Positions 18,285-27,004 of a stretch of 64,000 nt of DNA are shown here, one piece after another. The notes beneath the pieces were generated by a model. That model saw nothing but the letters and a program-made list of their open reading frames with translations, was not told the DNA's origin and searched no databases. The stretch's first letter is position 1, and each line of letters opens with the position of its first letter. The position numbers were made by a program, and so were the translations under genes. The stretch is from Kutzneria sp. 744 (lineage in GTDB: Bacteria; Actinomycetota; Actinomycetes; Mycobacteriales; Pseudonocardiaceae), in the NCBI RefSeq assembly GCF_000568255.1, contig NZ_KK037166.1:2786976-2850975 (forward strand), in the 5' to 3' direction.

Positions 18285-19409
18285 TCAACTCACGTCGGCG
18301 AGCAGTTGCAGGGACACCGCTCGGCTGAGGTCGTCCCAGCTCGCCTCGAACTTGGCCATGCCCTCACGCTCAAGGGTTTCGGTGACGTCCTGGTAGCTGA
18401 CACCGAGGTGCCGCAACGTCTCGAAGTACTCCCTGGCGGCCTCGTAGGAGCCGTGCACGGTGTCCCCGGTGACGGCACCGTGCTCGGCGAAGGCGGACAA
18501 GGTGTTGCCGCTCATGGTGTTCACGGTTCCCTGCACCACAAGTTCCGTGACATACATGGTGTCGGGACAGGACGGGTCCGTGACGCCGGTGGACGCCCAC
18601 AGTGGCCGTTGCGGACGCGCACCCGCGGCGGCCAGCCGCTGCCAGCGTGAGCCCGCGAGGAAATCCTCGTGGATCTGGTGCGCCAGGCGAGCATTCGCCA
18701 CCGCCGCCTTTCCCTTCAGAGCAAAGGCGTCTTCGCCGCCGATCGCGTCCAGCCTGCGGTCGACCTCGGTGTCGACGCGGGAGACGAAGAACGACGCGAC
18801 CGAGTGGACAGCCGACAGGTCGCGCCCGGAGCGCCAGGCCTGTTCCAGGCCGGTGGCGAAGGCGTTGATCACCTGGCGGTAGCGCTCCAGCGAGAAGATC
18901 AGGGTGACGTTGACGCTGATGCCCTGGGCGGTCGTCGCCGTGATGGCCGGCAATCCCTCAGCGGTGGCCGGGATCTTCACCATCAGGTTCGGCTGCCCGA
19001 CCTCGTCCCACAGCGCGTGTGTCTGGTAGACGGTGGCGTCGGTGTCCCTGGCCAGGCGGGGATCGACCTCGATCGACACCCGACCGTCGACACCGTCGGT
19101 GCGGTCGTGGACCGGTCGGAGCACCTCGCAACCGGTTCGGGCATCCGTGGTGGTGATGGCGAAAACGGCCTCGTCGAGTTCAGTTCCCGACCGTGCCAGC
19201 CCGCGCAACTGCTCGTCGTACCGGCCCCCTTTGGACAGTGCCGAGGCGAAAACGGCGGGGTTCGTGGTGACGCCGACGACGTGGCGGTCGGCGACGAGCG
19301 ACGCCAACTCGCCGCCCGCGAGCAGCTCACGGGACAGGTCGTCGAGCCAGACCGAGACACCGGCCGCGGACAGCTCGGCGAGCGGGAAGTGCGGCCGTTC
19401 GGTGTTCAC
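18285..19409 (-). CDS. tal: transaldolase
   Basis: This is a 374-aa class I aldolase of the pentose-phosphate pathway, transferring dihydroxyacetone between sedoheptulose-7-P and glyceraldehyde-3-P. Evidence: GVTTNPAVF near the N-terminus, NLMVKIPATAEGL carrying the Schiff-base Lys, GISVNVTLIFSLERY, and SRVDTEVDRRLD. Length and sequence fit the actinobacterial tal subgroup. It starts at GTG 19409, 14 bases after the desaturase stop, so the two genes form an operon. Transaldolase would recycle the sugar phosphates made by the phosphoketolase route at 5.2-7.6 kb. Confidence 0.93.
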   Translation of the reverse strand: MNTERPHFPLAELSAAGVSVWLDDLSRELLAGGELASLVADRHVVGVTTNPAVFASALSKGGRYDEQLRGLARSGTELDEAVFAITTTDARTGCEVLRPVHDRTDGVDGRVSIEVDPRLARDTDATVYQTHALWDEVGQPNLMVKIPATAEGLPAITATTAQGISVNVTLIFSLERYRQVINAFATGLEQAWRSGRDLSAVHSVASFFVSRVDTEVDRRLDAIGGEDAFALKGKAAVANARLAHQIHEDFLAGSRWQRLAAAGARPQRPLWASTGVTDPSCPDTMYVTELVVQGTVNTMSGNTLSAFAEHGAVTGDTVHGSYEAAREYFETLRHLGVSYQDVTETLEREGMAKFEASWDDLSRAVSLQLLADVS

Positions 19410-19423
19410 GACGCCGCCGGATT

Positions 19424-20365
19424 TCAGGCGTGGCGCAGGTTGCGGGCGACGCGCTGCGGCCTGGGCCAGCGGACCTTGGTCGCCCAGCCGACCTTCTCGA
19501 AGACCCAGATGATCCGGGCCGAGATGTCGATCTGCCCGCGCCGCACGCCGTGACGCGCGCAGGTGGGGTCGGCGTGGTGGGAGTTGTGCCACGACTCGCC
19601 CATGGAGGCGATGGCCAGCGGCCAGAAGTTCGCCGAGCGGTCCCGCGCGGTGAACGGCCGGTCACCGATCATGTGGCAGATCGAGTTCACCGACCACGTG
19701 ACGTGATGCAGCACCGCGACACGCACCAGACCGGCCCAGAAGAACGCGGTCAGCGCGCCCCACCAGCTCATGGTGGCGAGCCCGCCGACAAGGGCGGGAA
19801 CGAGCAGTGTTCCCGCGGTGAGCACCGGGAACAAGCGATCGACGCGCCGGATGTCTCGGTCCGCGAGCAGATCCGGGGCGAAGCGGGCGGCATTGGTCAG
19901 GTCCCGTTCGAACAGCCATCCCATATGCGCGTGCCAGAATCCGCGCACCAGGGCGGTGGCGGAACTGCCGTACCGCCACGGCGAATGCGGATCCCCGTCG
20001 CGGTCGGCGTAGGCGTGGTGGCGGCGGTGGTCGGCGACCCAGGTGACAACGGGTCCCTGCATGGCCGCGCTGCCCGCGGCCGCCAACGCGATCCGCAGCA
20101 TCCGATTGGCCTTGAACGCGCCGTGGGTGAGGTACCGGTGGAACCCGATGGTCACACCCAGACAGGTCAGGCAGTAGAAGAAGGCGGCGAGGCCGATGTC
20201 GAGCCAGCTGAGGCCCCAGCCCCACACGGCGGGGACGGTAGCCGCCAGGGCCACCATCGGCACCGCCGTGAACACCCCCACCAACACCATCCTGGAAGTG
20301 GACTGCTCGCCGGCGAACATCGGTTCCGGCTCGACGACAGTGCGTGCACGGACAGGAACGTTCAC
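19424..20365 (-). CDS. membrane fatty acid (acyl-CoA) desaturase
   Basis: This is a 313-aa integral membrane di-iron enzyme of the delta-9 desaturase type. Its three histidine boxes are visible: HRYLTH, HRRHH (WVADHRRHHAYADRDGDPHSP) and NSHHADP. Four hydrophobic segments lie between them. GTG 20365 is chosen because GGAGG (complement of 20373-20377) is seven bases upstream; the ATG at 20395 has no such site. It would introduce a double bond into saturated acyl chains, adjusting membrane fluidity. First gene of the pair with transaldolase. Confidence 0.92.
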   Translation of the reverse strand: MNVPVRARTVVEPEPMFAGEQSTSRMVLVGVFTAVPMVALAATVPAVWGWGLSWLDIGLAAFFYCLTCLGVTIGFHRYLTHGAFKANRMLRIALAAAGSAAMQGPVVTWVADHRRHHAYADRDGDPHSPWRYGSSATALVRGFWHAHMGWLFERDLTNAARFAPDLLADRDIRRVDRLFPVLTAGTLLVPALVGGLATMSWWGALTAFFWAGLVRVAVLHHVTWSVNSICHMIGDRPFTARDRSANFWPLAIASMGESWHNSHHADPTCARHGVRRGQIDISARIIWVFEKVGWATKVRWPRPQRVARNLRHA

Positions 20366-20611
20366 GAGAAGACCTCCGGGGCCGGTTGGTGTCACGGCCG
20401 CCGGGTCCAGGGCGATCGCTGCGAACTCTCACTCCCAACCTACCCGCAAAAGGCGGGGGTAAACCGGCACGCGTCCCTGCGGGCAGCATTCGACAGGTTC
20501 CGTAGAGTGAGAACAGACACGTGACGATGGTCTTGGCGTCGACCCGGATCCGCTACACCAGGAATGACCGCGAGTAGTCGATATCGCGGAGGTGGCGCAT
20601 GCCAATCGTTC

Positions 20612-20847
20612 GGCTGCCGCGCAGCTTTGCGGTCGCGCGAGCGGGCGGGGTCGACAGTGACCTCGGAGCGGATGTGGCCGGGGTTGGCGCCGAGGACCAG
20701 GACGCGGTCGGCGGGCTGGACGGCCTCCTCGATGTTGTGGGTGACGATGCAGATTCCCTTGGTGGGTAATATCTCCTGGTGCCACAGGGACATCAGCTCG
20801 GTGCGGAGGTTCTCGGCGGTGAGGACGTCCAGCGCGGAGAACGGCTC
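20612..20847 (-). pseudogene. ABC transporter ATP-binding protein fragment
   Basis: About 78 codons resemble the C-terminal half of a nitrate/sulfonate-type ABC ATPase: D-loop EPFSALD, LMSLWHQEI, H-loop ICIVTHNIEEAV, ADRVLVLGANPGHI. The Walker A, signature motif and first Walker B residues are absent. The fragment is cut exactly where the integrase remnant begins (20847/20848), marking a recombination junction. Confidence 0.7.
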
Positions 20848-20953
20848 GTGCTGATCCGCTTCGCCTATCTCGCCGTCGCCCACGCCTTCGCCGTGCTGCG
20901 GCTACTGCCAATGAGCCACTGCGAGAAGGACGTCGAGATCCTCGCTCTACGCC
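20848..20953 (+). pseudogene. IS3/rve-type integrase remnant (N-terminus)
   Basis: GTG 20848 opens 35 codons, LIRFAYLAVAHAFAVLRLLP ... EKDVEILALR, which match the start of the remnant at 31864 in the same window and the N-terminus of a common actinobacterial integrase-core transposase. The frame is cut by the insertion sequence at 20954. The C-terminal part of the same family appears, inverted, at 22496-22690. Confidence 0.7.
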
Positions 20954-21045
20954 CTCGTGTTTCGCACTTTTTGATGATCTTGACTGGTGATCGCTCTGCG
21001 AGGAACACGCTGACGGTCGGGGTTGTGGATCTTTAGGGGTAACGG

Positions 21046-21102
21046 GGGAAGCATCGACGGTGTCTGCACCACCCTCGTGAGAGTGATCCGTCGATGCTTC
21101 CC
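21046..21102 (+). promoter_or_regulatory. hairpin sequestering the transposase start codon
   Basis: GGGAAGCATCGACGG (21046-21060) pairs perfectly with CCGTCGATGCTTCCC (21088-21102) across a 27-base loop. The transposase ATG (21094-21096) lies inside the right arm. Transcripts entering from outside the element would form this 15-bp stem and hide the start codon, a known self-limiting device in IS10/IS50-type elements. Confidence 0.6.
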
Positions 21103-22422
21103 GATGGCACCATACCGGGCTCGCTGGCCGATCTGCTGGCGGTCTTCCGGCCCTGTTTCACCGCACCAACATTCTCGACGTTCCAGGGCCTTGCCCTCGG
21201 GTTGATCGCCCAGACCCGCCGACGAACCGTCTGCGGGATGCTGCTGGGCGCCGGGCTGGAACGCCTCTGGCATCACAGTCGGGCGCACCGGTTCTTCGCC
21301 GCCGCCCGCTGGAGCACCGACCAGGTCGGGTTGGCCCTGGCCGATCTAATCGTGGCCCGGCTGCTGCCCGCGGGATCACCGATCACCATCGCGGTCGATG
21401 ACACCCTGTTCAAACGCTCGGGAATGAAGGTGTTCGGCGTGGCCTGGCACCACGACGGCGCCGCGAAAGGCCCCAAGCCGATCGGGTTCGGCAACTGCTG
21501 GGTCATCGCCGGAATCATCGTGCAACTCCCGTTCCTGTCCCGCCCGGTCTGCCTACCAGTGCTGGCCCGATTATGGCGGCCCCGCCGCACCGGAAAGCTC
21601 GCCTACGCACGGGAAATGGCCGAACTCATCGCCGCCCGCCACCCCGATCGCACCGTGCACGTGGTCGGCGACGCAGCCTACGTCGGTGAGCACCTGCGTG
21701 GCCTGGCCCCCCAGATCACCTGGACCTCCCGGTTGAAGGTGACCTCGGTGCTACACGAGCTGGCCCCGCCCCACAACGGCAAGATGGGACGGCCACGCAC
21801 CAAAGGTCCCCGGCTGGGAACCCCATCCGATCTCGCGGCTACCGCGACGTGGCGCACCACGCGAGTCCGCCGCTACGGGCGCACTGACACCGTGCACGTC
21901 GCCGAGGTGATCTGCCTGTGGTACGGGTCGTTTCACACTCGCACCGTGCGCGTTGTCCTGGTCCGCGACGACAAACCGCGCACCAGCGACCGTGACGAGC
22001 GCGGCTACGGACTTCCGTTGGTCACCACCGACCTGACATCAGCGGCCGAAGACCTGGTGGCCCGCTACGCATCCCGGTGGGGCATCGAGCAAGCCTTCGC
22101 CGACGCCCGCCAAGTCATCGGAGTCGGCCAGGCCCGCAACCGGCTCCGCCGCGCCGTCGAACGGACCGTGCCCTTCGGGCTGACCTGCCTGAGCGTGGTC
22201 ACCGTCTGGTACGCCCTGCACGGACATGCCCCTGAAGACACCGCTATTCATCGGTCCCGGGCTCGGTGGTACACGACGAAGACCGAACCGTCCTACGACG
22301 ACATGGTCATCAAGCTCCGTCGGGTGATCATCGCCGCGAGATTTCGTAACCCACGCCCTGACCTGGTCACCCCGCAAGAAACCCAGGCGGTCCTCGCAGC
22401 CTGGGCAGCAGCCGGAACATGA
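21094..22422 (+). CDS. DDE transposase (IS4/IS701-like superfamily)
   Basis: This is a 442-aa transposase. Candidate catalytic residues are the Asp of ITIAVDDTLFKRSG, the Asp of HVVGDAAYVG, and the Glu of YASRWGIEQAFADAR, which fits the Y-2-R-3-E signature of IS4-like enzymes with Arg in place of the final Lys. Other conserved stretches are GFGNCWVIAG and LSRPVCLPVLARLW. It is full length with no frame break, so the element may still be active. It fills nearly the whole element between the inverted repeats. Confidence 0.85.
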   Translation: MLPDGTIPGSLADLLAVFRPCFTAPTFSTFQGLALGLIAQTRRRTVCGMLLGAGLERLWHHSRAHRFFAAARWSTDQVGLALADLIVARLLPAGSPITIAVDDTLFKRSGMKVFGVAWHHDGAAKGPKPIGFGNCWVIAGIIVQLPFLSRPVCLPVLARLWRPRRTGKLAYAREMAELIAARHPDRTVHVVGDAAYVGEHLRGLAPQITWTSRLKVTSVLHELAPPHNGKMGRPRTKGPRLGTPSDLAATATWRTTRVRRYGRTDTVHVAEVICLWYGSFHTRTVRVVLVRDDKPRTSDRDERGYGLPLVTTDLTSAAEDLVARYASRWGIEQAFADARQVIGVGQARNRLRRAVERTVPFGLTCLSVVTVWYALHGHAPEDTAIHRSRARWYTTKTEPSYDDMVIKLRRVIIAARFRNPRPDLVTPQETQAVLAAWAAAGT

Positions 22423-22495
22423 CCACCCAGAACCGCGAAACACGAGTACGCCTGTGGGGTTCAAAAAGTGTGTCACCGGTGCTGACCAGATAGTT

Positions 22496-22690
22496 TTACG
22501 CGGCCCGTTCGTACTCGTTGATCAGGCCCCCGAGAAGCCGCTGCCGCTTGATCCGCTGGGAGTTGAGGTTCGCCACCGGGTGCATCGGTCGGGGCGGCCG
22601 ACGCCCGCGAGCCCGGTGCGGCCGTCGACCGTTGTGGTGCGGGGCGTATTCGCCGCTGCGAGTCGTCCTCGATGGACGCACCGCGTAGCA
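22496..22690 (-). pseudogene. IS3/rve-type integrase remnant (C-terminus)
   Basis: The minus strand encodes HNGRRPHRARGRRPPRP and then NLNSQRIKRQRLLGGLINEY, ending ERAA just before a stop at 22496. This is the C-terminal tail typical of the integrase-core transposases whose N-terminus is found at 20848 and 31864. The catalytic D,D,E core is absent. Orientation is opposite to the N-terminal piece, so rearrangement as well as deletion occurred. Confidence 0.6.
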
Positions 22691-22899
22691 CGTCATCGCT
22701 GGCCTCTCCTGGGAGCTGCCCCGGCTGTGCATCGCAGCCTGGCCGAACCCCGACTGGACAGCGACCTGGTCGACTGCGCCCGGCTTGACAACGACCGCCT
22801 GGTCGTCGTCGGCGGGCAGGCGGTCTACTGGTTCCACTGGCTGCCCTCCTGACCGTCCCGCCCTGCCACGAGATTCTGGATCCGGCTTACAGAGGATGG

Positions 22900-22916
22900 C
22901 GTCCTTGGTTCACACC
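22900..22916 (+). repeat. 17-bp direct repeat, left copy (candidate attL)
   Basis: CGTCCTTGGTTCACACC is identical to 31733-31749, on the other side of the Wadjet operon and 8.8 kb away. The right copy continues into a tRNA-Val-like 3' half, so the repeat is probably the core of a site-specific integration site. Confidence 0.6.
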
Positions 22917-22968
22917 TATGGGCTCTTCCAACCGAGCTCAACAGACCTCAACTGCACCAAACTGCAGG

Positions 22969-22983
22969 TCAACGGCCCTGAAC
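22969..22983 (+). repeat. TCAACGGCCCTGAAC motif, left copy
   Basis: This 15-mer is identical to 31646-31660 and nearly identical to 31666-31680. It sits 52 bases inside the left 17-bp repeat; the right copies sit inside the right repeat. Placement just inside both ends suggests recombinase arm-type sites. The stretch from here to 23245 shows no gene and should contain the promoter of the defence operon. Confidence 0.5.
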
Positions 22984-23245
22984 GGACCTGCGTGGCGGCT
23001 GCGGCTCAGGTGAGCACTTAGGACTTCTGCGAGGAGCCGAGTCGCCCGGGTTGAGTGCTCCGCAAACGCGCTCTTCTGCCGACGAGCGTGCGGTTTCATG
23101 GCTGAGGTGTACGGCCGGAGGCATACCGGGTAACAATGTGCAATCACCGCAGCTTCGGCGCGTGCTGCGACGCAGGTGGTGGTCACGACCATGTGGGTGT
23201 CACCCGGCCCGTAGCGCTCCATCACTCAGATGGAAAACTGGCCAG

Positions 23246-23563
23246 ATGAGCCGATCGAAACGGGCGACGATCGATGCCCTGATCGCCGAGGCGACCGTGG
23301 ACTGCTACAACGACAGTGAGTGCGTCACCGGCTTCTACACCATGCTGGAGGACAACCTCGCCGTGCCGTTCCGGACCGCGGTGCTGGGAGTGGACGTCAC
23401 CGTCACCGGCGTCGATCTGGGTGTGGACGACCAGATCACCGCCGTCTGCACACGCGACCGGGCGAAGCAGCGCGTCCCGGTCCTGGATCTGCCGCTGCCT
23501 ACACCTCCGCCGGACGGCGTGCAGTGGATCGACGCCTACCGACACTGGCTGCGGGGCATGTGA
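23246..23563 (+). CDS. 105-aa protein, calcium-binding-protein-like, upstream of Wadjet
   Basis: This is a 105-aa acidic cytoplasmic protein. The sequence (VDCYNDSECVTGFYTMLEDNL, VPFRTAVLGVDVTVTGVDL, VPVLDLPLPTPPPDG, WIDAYRHWLRG) fits the small bacterial family often labelled calcium-binding protein; that label is from memory and no EF-hand is visible. ATG 23246 leads into the frame. The next gene starts at the base after its stop, so the two are tightly coupled. Its position at the head of a co-directional block ending in jetABCD suggests an association with defence, but such genes also occur alone. Confidence 0.6.
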   Translation: MSRSKRATIDALIAEATVDCYNDSECVTGFYTMLEDNLAVPFRTAVLGVDVTVTGVDLGVDDQITAVCTRDRAKQRVPVLDLPLPTPPPDGVQWIDAYRHWLRGM

Positions 23564-24871
23564 ATGCCGGACCGCGACAAGACCCACGAGTGGCCCACCG
23601 AGCAGGAGGCGTTCGCCAACCTCCGCACCGTGCTCGAACTGTGCGCTGCCGGCCAGTTGAGGTGCAGCGAGAAAACCCAGCGCCCGTCGGCGGCGACCAT
23701 CCGCACCGTCACCACGCATCTCGCGCACGGCGACTTCTACCCCGACGAACCCATCGTCGCGTTCGCCTGGCCGCTGCTGCTCCAGGCCAGCGGACTCGGC
23801 AAGCTCGACGGCGCCCGCCTTCAGTTGACCCCGAAAGGCCGAGCCGCACTCGGCACACCACCGGCCGAGACCATCCGCGAGCTGTGGCAACGCTGGCTCA
23901 CCCATGCGGTGATCGACGAGTTCAGCCGGATAGACCAGATCAAGGGCCAGAGCATCCGCAACGTGCTCACCGCCGCCAAACCGCGCCGCCAGATGGTCGC
24001 CAAGGCATTGGCCGCCTGCCCACTCGACGAGTGGATCGAGATCGACACCCTGTTCACGACCATGCGGCGCGGCAACATGAGCCCCACCATCGTCCGCACC
24101 GATAGGGCCTTGTGGAAGCTCTACCTCCAAGACCCGCAGTACGGCAGCCTCGGCTATGACGGCTTCCACGACTGGACGCTCCTGGAAGGCCGGTACACCC
24201 TCGCCGTGCTGTTCGAGTACGCCGGCACCCTCGGTCTGATCGATCTCGACTTCGTCCACCCCGACGGCGCCCGCGACGACTTCCGCGACAACTGGGGCAG
24301 CGACGACCTGGACGCGCTCAGCCGCTATGACGGCCTGCAGGCGATCCGGCTCAACGCGCTGGGCGCCTACGCCCTCGGGCTGAGCGACACCTACCACCCC
24401 GCCGTCCCAGCCCCAGCCGGGCCATTGCCGCTGAAGGTGCTGCCTAATCTCGACGTGGTCGCTACCGGCGAACTGGCCGCGGCCGACCGGCTGGTGCTGT
24501 CCGCCTACGCCGAGCAGACCGCCGACCGGGTCTGGACCGTGTCCGCCACCACCCTGCTCACCGCCATCGGTGCCGGCCGCGTCCTCGCCGAGTTCACCGC
24601 TTTCCTGACCCAGCGGGCCGAACACGACCTGCCCAGCCCGCTGACCACCCTGGTCGCCGACGTCCGCCGTCGTGCCACGCAGCTCACCGACCTCGGTCAC
24701 CCGCGCGTGATCGAGTGCGCCGATCCGGCGCTGGCCGCACTCATCGCCCACGACCGCGGTCTCCGCCCGCTGTGTCGCCCGATCGGTGACCGGCACCTGG
24801 CCATCGCGGCCGGCCAGGAGCCGGAATTCCGCAAAGCCCTGCTCCGGCTCGGCTACGTGCTGCCGTCCTAG
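23564..24871 (+). CDS. helicase-associated (XPB/Ssl2-like) domain protein
   Basis: This is a 435-aa protein with no helicase motor. The N-terminal two thirds are alpha-helical and unrecognised (WPLLLQASGLGKLDGARLQLTPKGRAAL looks like a winged-helix segment). Residues about 290-430 (VLPNLDVVATGELAAADRLV, VWTVSATTLLTAIGAGRVLAEF, then LADVRRRA ... VIECADPALAALI) match the small helicase C_3/XPB-like accessory domain. It starts directly after the preceding stop and ends 59 bases before jetA, in the same direction. This suggests a five- or six-gene operon in which it may act as a DNA-end or regulatory accessory to Wadjet. The role is inferred from position only. Confidence 0.6.
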   Translation: MPDRDKTHEWPTEQEAFANLRTVLELCAAGQLRCSEKTQRPSAATIRTVTTHLAHGDFYPDEPIVAFAWPLLLQASGLGKLDGARLQLTPKGRAALGTPPAETIRELWQRWLTHAVIDEFSRIDQIKGQSIRNVLTAAKPRRQMVAKALAACPLDEWIEIDTLFTTMRRGNMSPTIVRTDRALWKLYLQDPQYGSLGYDGFHDWTLLEGRYTLAVLFEYAGTLGLIDLDFVHPDGARDDFRDNWGSDDLDALSRYDGLQAIRLNALGAYALGLSDTYHPAVPAPAGPLPLKVLPNLDVVATGELAAADRLVLSAYAEQTADRVWTVSATTLLTAIGAGRVLAEFTAFLTQRAEHDLPSPLTTLVADVRRRATQLTDLGHPRVIECADPALAALIAHDRGLRPLCRPIGDRHLAIAAGQEPEFRKALLRLGYVLPS

Positions 24872-24930
24872 ACTCGAACGACAGGCTCGACACGACCCGA
24901 CCCCACATCGACGGAAAGCCAGCGCCATTG

Positions 24931-26394
24931 ATGGATTTCGAGGGCCTCGACCAGCTTCGGCGCAATGACGCGGCGTGGCGGCTGTTGCGGGCCGACAACG
25001 CGCCGCTCGTGCTCGGGTTTCTCGGCAAGGTGTTCGTCGACGACAACGTCCGGTCGATCTCGGCCACCGAGCTGATCGGCCGGCTGGACGACGAGCTGTA
25101 CGCCCTCAACGAGCGGCTCGGAGACGGCACGTTCCCCAAGACAGCGAAGGCCTACCTCGACGACTGGGCGGCGCCGGCGAACGGCTGGCTGCGTAAGTAC
25201 TACCCGGCCGGCTCCGACGAGGTGCACTTCGACGCGACCGTGGCCGTGGAGAAGGCCCTGACCTGGGTGGATTCGCTCCGAGAACGATCGTTCGTCGGCA
25301 CCGAGTCGCGCCTGAACACGATCTTCGAGCTGCTGCGGCAGATGGCGTACGGGGCCGAGACCGACCCGGACACGCGACTGGCCGAACTGCGCCGGCGACG
25401 GTCCGAGATCGACGCGGAGATCAACCGGGTCGCGGGCGGCGATTTCGCCGTCCTCGACACCTCGGCCCAGCGGGATCGCTACCAGCAGTTCGCCGCGACC
25501 GCCCGCGAACTGCTGGCCGACTTCCGCGAGGTCGAGGCCAACTTCCGCGGCCTGGACCGGGCGCTTCGCGAGCGCATAGCCGGCTGGCAGGGCAGCAAGG
25601 GCCAGCTCCTCGACGAGGTGGTCGGCAACCGCACCACCATCGCCGACTCCGACCAGGGCCGCAGCTTCCAGGCGTTCTACGACTTCCTCCTCTCCCACGA
25701 GCGCCAGCTGGAGCTCGCCGAGCTGCTCGCGAAGGTGCAGTCTCTGGAGGCCGTGGGCGAGCCCGACCCCCGCATGCGCCATGTCCACCACGACTGGCTC
25801 GACGCGGCCGAACGCACCCAGGCGACGGTGCGGCTGCTGTCGGAACAACTGAGGCGATTCCTCGACGACCAGGTGTGGCTGGAGAACCGCCGGGTGATGG
25901 ACATTCTGCACAGCATCGAGTCCTCCGCGCTCAAACTGCGTGAACACCCGACGCCGACGATCACCTGCGACCTCGACGGCACGGCGCCGACCGTGGCGCT
26001 GCCCATGGAGCGGCCGCTCTACACGCCCAAGGTGAAGGTTCCCCTGAACAGCGCGGACATCACCGCGGCCGACGAGGACCTCGACGCCTCGCCGCTGTTC
26101 GAACAGGTCTACGTGGACCGTGAGCGCCTGTCCGGGATCGTGCGCGGCGAGCTGCGGGAACGTGCCCAGGTCGGGCTGGGCGAGGTGCTGGGGCGTCGGC
26201 CGCTGGAGCAGGGCATGGCCGAGCTGGTCGGTTACCTCTCGCTGGGTGACCCGGCGTTCCAGGTCGTCTTCGACGAGACCGCGCGCGAGCAGGTGGAATG
26301 GGTCGACGAGACCGGTGCGGCCCGGGTCGCCACCATCCCCCGGGTGACCTTCACGCGGGTCGCCGGCCGCGGTCTTGTCGGTGGGACTCCTTAA
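24931..26394 (+). CDS. jetA: Wadjet anti-plasmid system protein JetA (DUF3375)
   Basis: This is a 487-aa protein. The start of DUF3375 is clear ([20 protein letters not shown]), with [30 protein letters not shown] and a long helical region. JetA is the kleisin-like subunit that bridges the JetC ATPase heads, and with JetB forms the MukF/MukE-like part of the loop-extruding complex that recognises and linearises plasmids. GGAAAG lies about 12 bases before ATG 24931 (a TTG at 24928 is also in frame). The stop is separated from jetB by one base. Length is normal. Confidence 0.93.
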   Translation: MDFEGLDQLRRNDAAWRLLRADNAPLVLGFLGKVFVDDNVRSISATELIGRLDDELYALNERLGDGTFPKTAKAYLDDWAAPANGWLRKYYPAGSDEVHFDATVAVEKALTWVDSLRERSFVGTESRLNTIFELLRQMAYGAETDPDTRLAELRRRRSEIDAEINRVAGGDFAVLDTSAQRDRYQQFAATARELLADFREVEANFRGLDRALRERIAGWQGSKGQLLDEVVGNRTTIADSDQGRSFQAFYDFLLSHERQLELAELLAKVQSLEAVGEPDPRMRHVHHDWLDAAERTQATVRLLSEQLRRFLDDQVWLENRRVMDILHSIESSALKLREHPTPTITCDLDGTAPTVALPMERPLYTPKVKVPLNSADITAADEDLDASPLFEQVYVDRERLSGIVRGELRERAQVGLGEVLGRRPLEQGMAELVGYLSLGDPAFQVVFDETAREQVEWVDETGAARVATIPRVTFTRVAGRGLVGGTP

Positions 26395-26395
26395 C

Positions 26396-27004
26396 ATGAG
26401 CGGCGTGACCACGTCGATACGCCGGGACGAACTCGACCTGCCGCTGGTCGTCACTCACCTGATGAAGGGGGTGGTCTACGCGGACAGCCACGAGAAGGTG
26501 TGGCGCCATCTGCTGCCGCTACAGGCCCAGGTGCGTGACTACGTCGGGGTCATGGGGCTGACTGTCGTGATCGACGAGGCCGAGGGCTACGCCTTCCTGC
26601 GGTCGAAGTTGGACAACGAGGAGGACGGGCCGCTGCCGCGGCTGATCCCACGACGTGCCCTGTCCTTCCACGTGAGCCTGGTGTTGGCGCTGCTGCGCAA
26701 GAAGCTGGCGGAGTTCGACGCCTCCGGCGCGGAGACGCGACTGGTCCTCACCCGGGAGCAGCTGGTCGAGATGGTGCGCATGTTCCTGCCCGAGAGCAGC
26801 AACGAGGCGCGGCTGGTCGATCAGATCGACACCCACCTCACCAAGATCGTCGAGCTCGGGTTCCTGCGGCGGATCATCGGGCAGGATGCCGCGTACGAGG
26901 TGCGCCGCATACTCAAGTCGTTCGTCGACGGCCAGTGGCTGTCCGAGTTCGACCAGCGGCTCGCCGACTACACCGCACTGCTCGACGGGGAGGGCGAGGA
27001 CTGA
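26396..27004 (+). CDS. jetB: Wadjet anti-plasmid system protein JetB (DUF4194)
   Basis: This is a 202-aa MukE/KITE-like winged-helix subunit. The DUF4194 core is seen as [68 protein letters not shown], and a C-terminal FLRRI ... [13 protein letters not shown]. It binds JetA near the SMC heads. ATG 26396 follows jetA by one base; in-frame upstream starts would overlap jetA. Its TGA overlaps the ATG of jetC (27002-27006), so expression is coupled. Confidence 0.92.
   Translation: MSGVTTSIRRDELDLPLVVTHLMKGVVYADSHEKVWRHLLPLQAQVRDYVGVMGLTVVIDEAEGYAFLRSKLDNEEDGPLPRLIPRRALSFHVSLVLALLRKKLAEFDASGAETRLVLTREQLVEMVRMFLPESSNEARLVDQIDTHLTKIVELGFLRRIIGQDAAYEVRRILKSFVDGQWLSEFDQRLADYTALLDGEGED

Larger units (their letters stand above)
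20954..22446 (+). mobile_element. insertion sequence with DDE transposase, intact
   Basis: This 1493-bp element is bounded by 12-bp perfect terminal inverted repeats, CTCGTGTTTCGC at 20954-20965 and its complement at 22435-22446. TACGCC directly flanks both ends (20948-20953 and 22447-22452), a 6-bp target duplication. The single transposase gene is intact. It interrupts older transposon remains, so it is a later arrival. The exact IS family was not determined; the transposase suggests the IS4/IS701 superfamily. Confidence 0.8.

Noticed and set aside
20954-22446. CACTTTTTGA near both ends as an alternative terminal repeat
   Set aside because: Its position outside the right end but inside the left end is inconsistent; CTCGTGTTTCGC with TACGCC duplication explains the ends better.
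22735-22852. Plus-strand stretch RLDNDRLVVVGGQAVYWFHW, like the start of a nucleotidyltransferase toxin (AbiEii-like)
   Set aside because: Only about 40 residues fit and there is no start signal or second half; it overlaps transposon debris and could be chance similarity.
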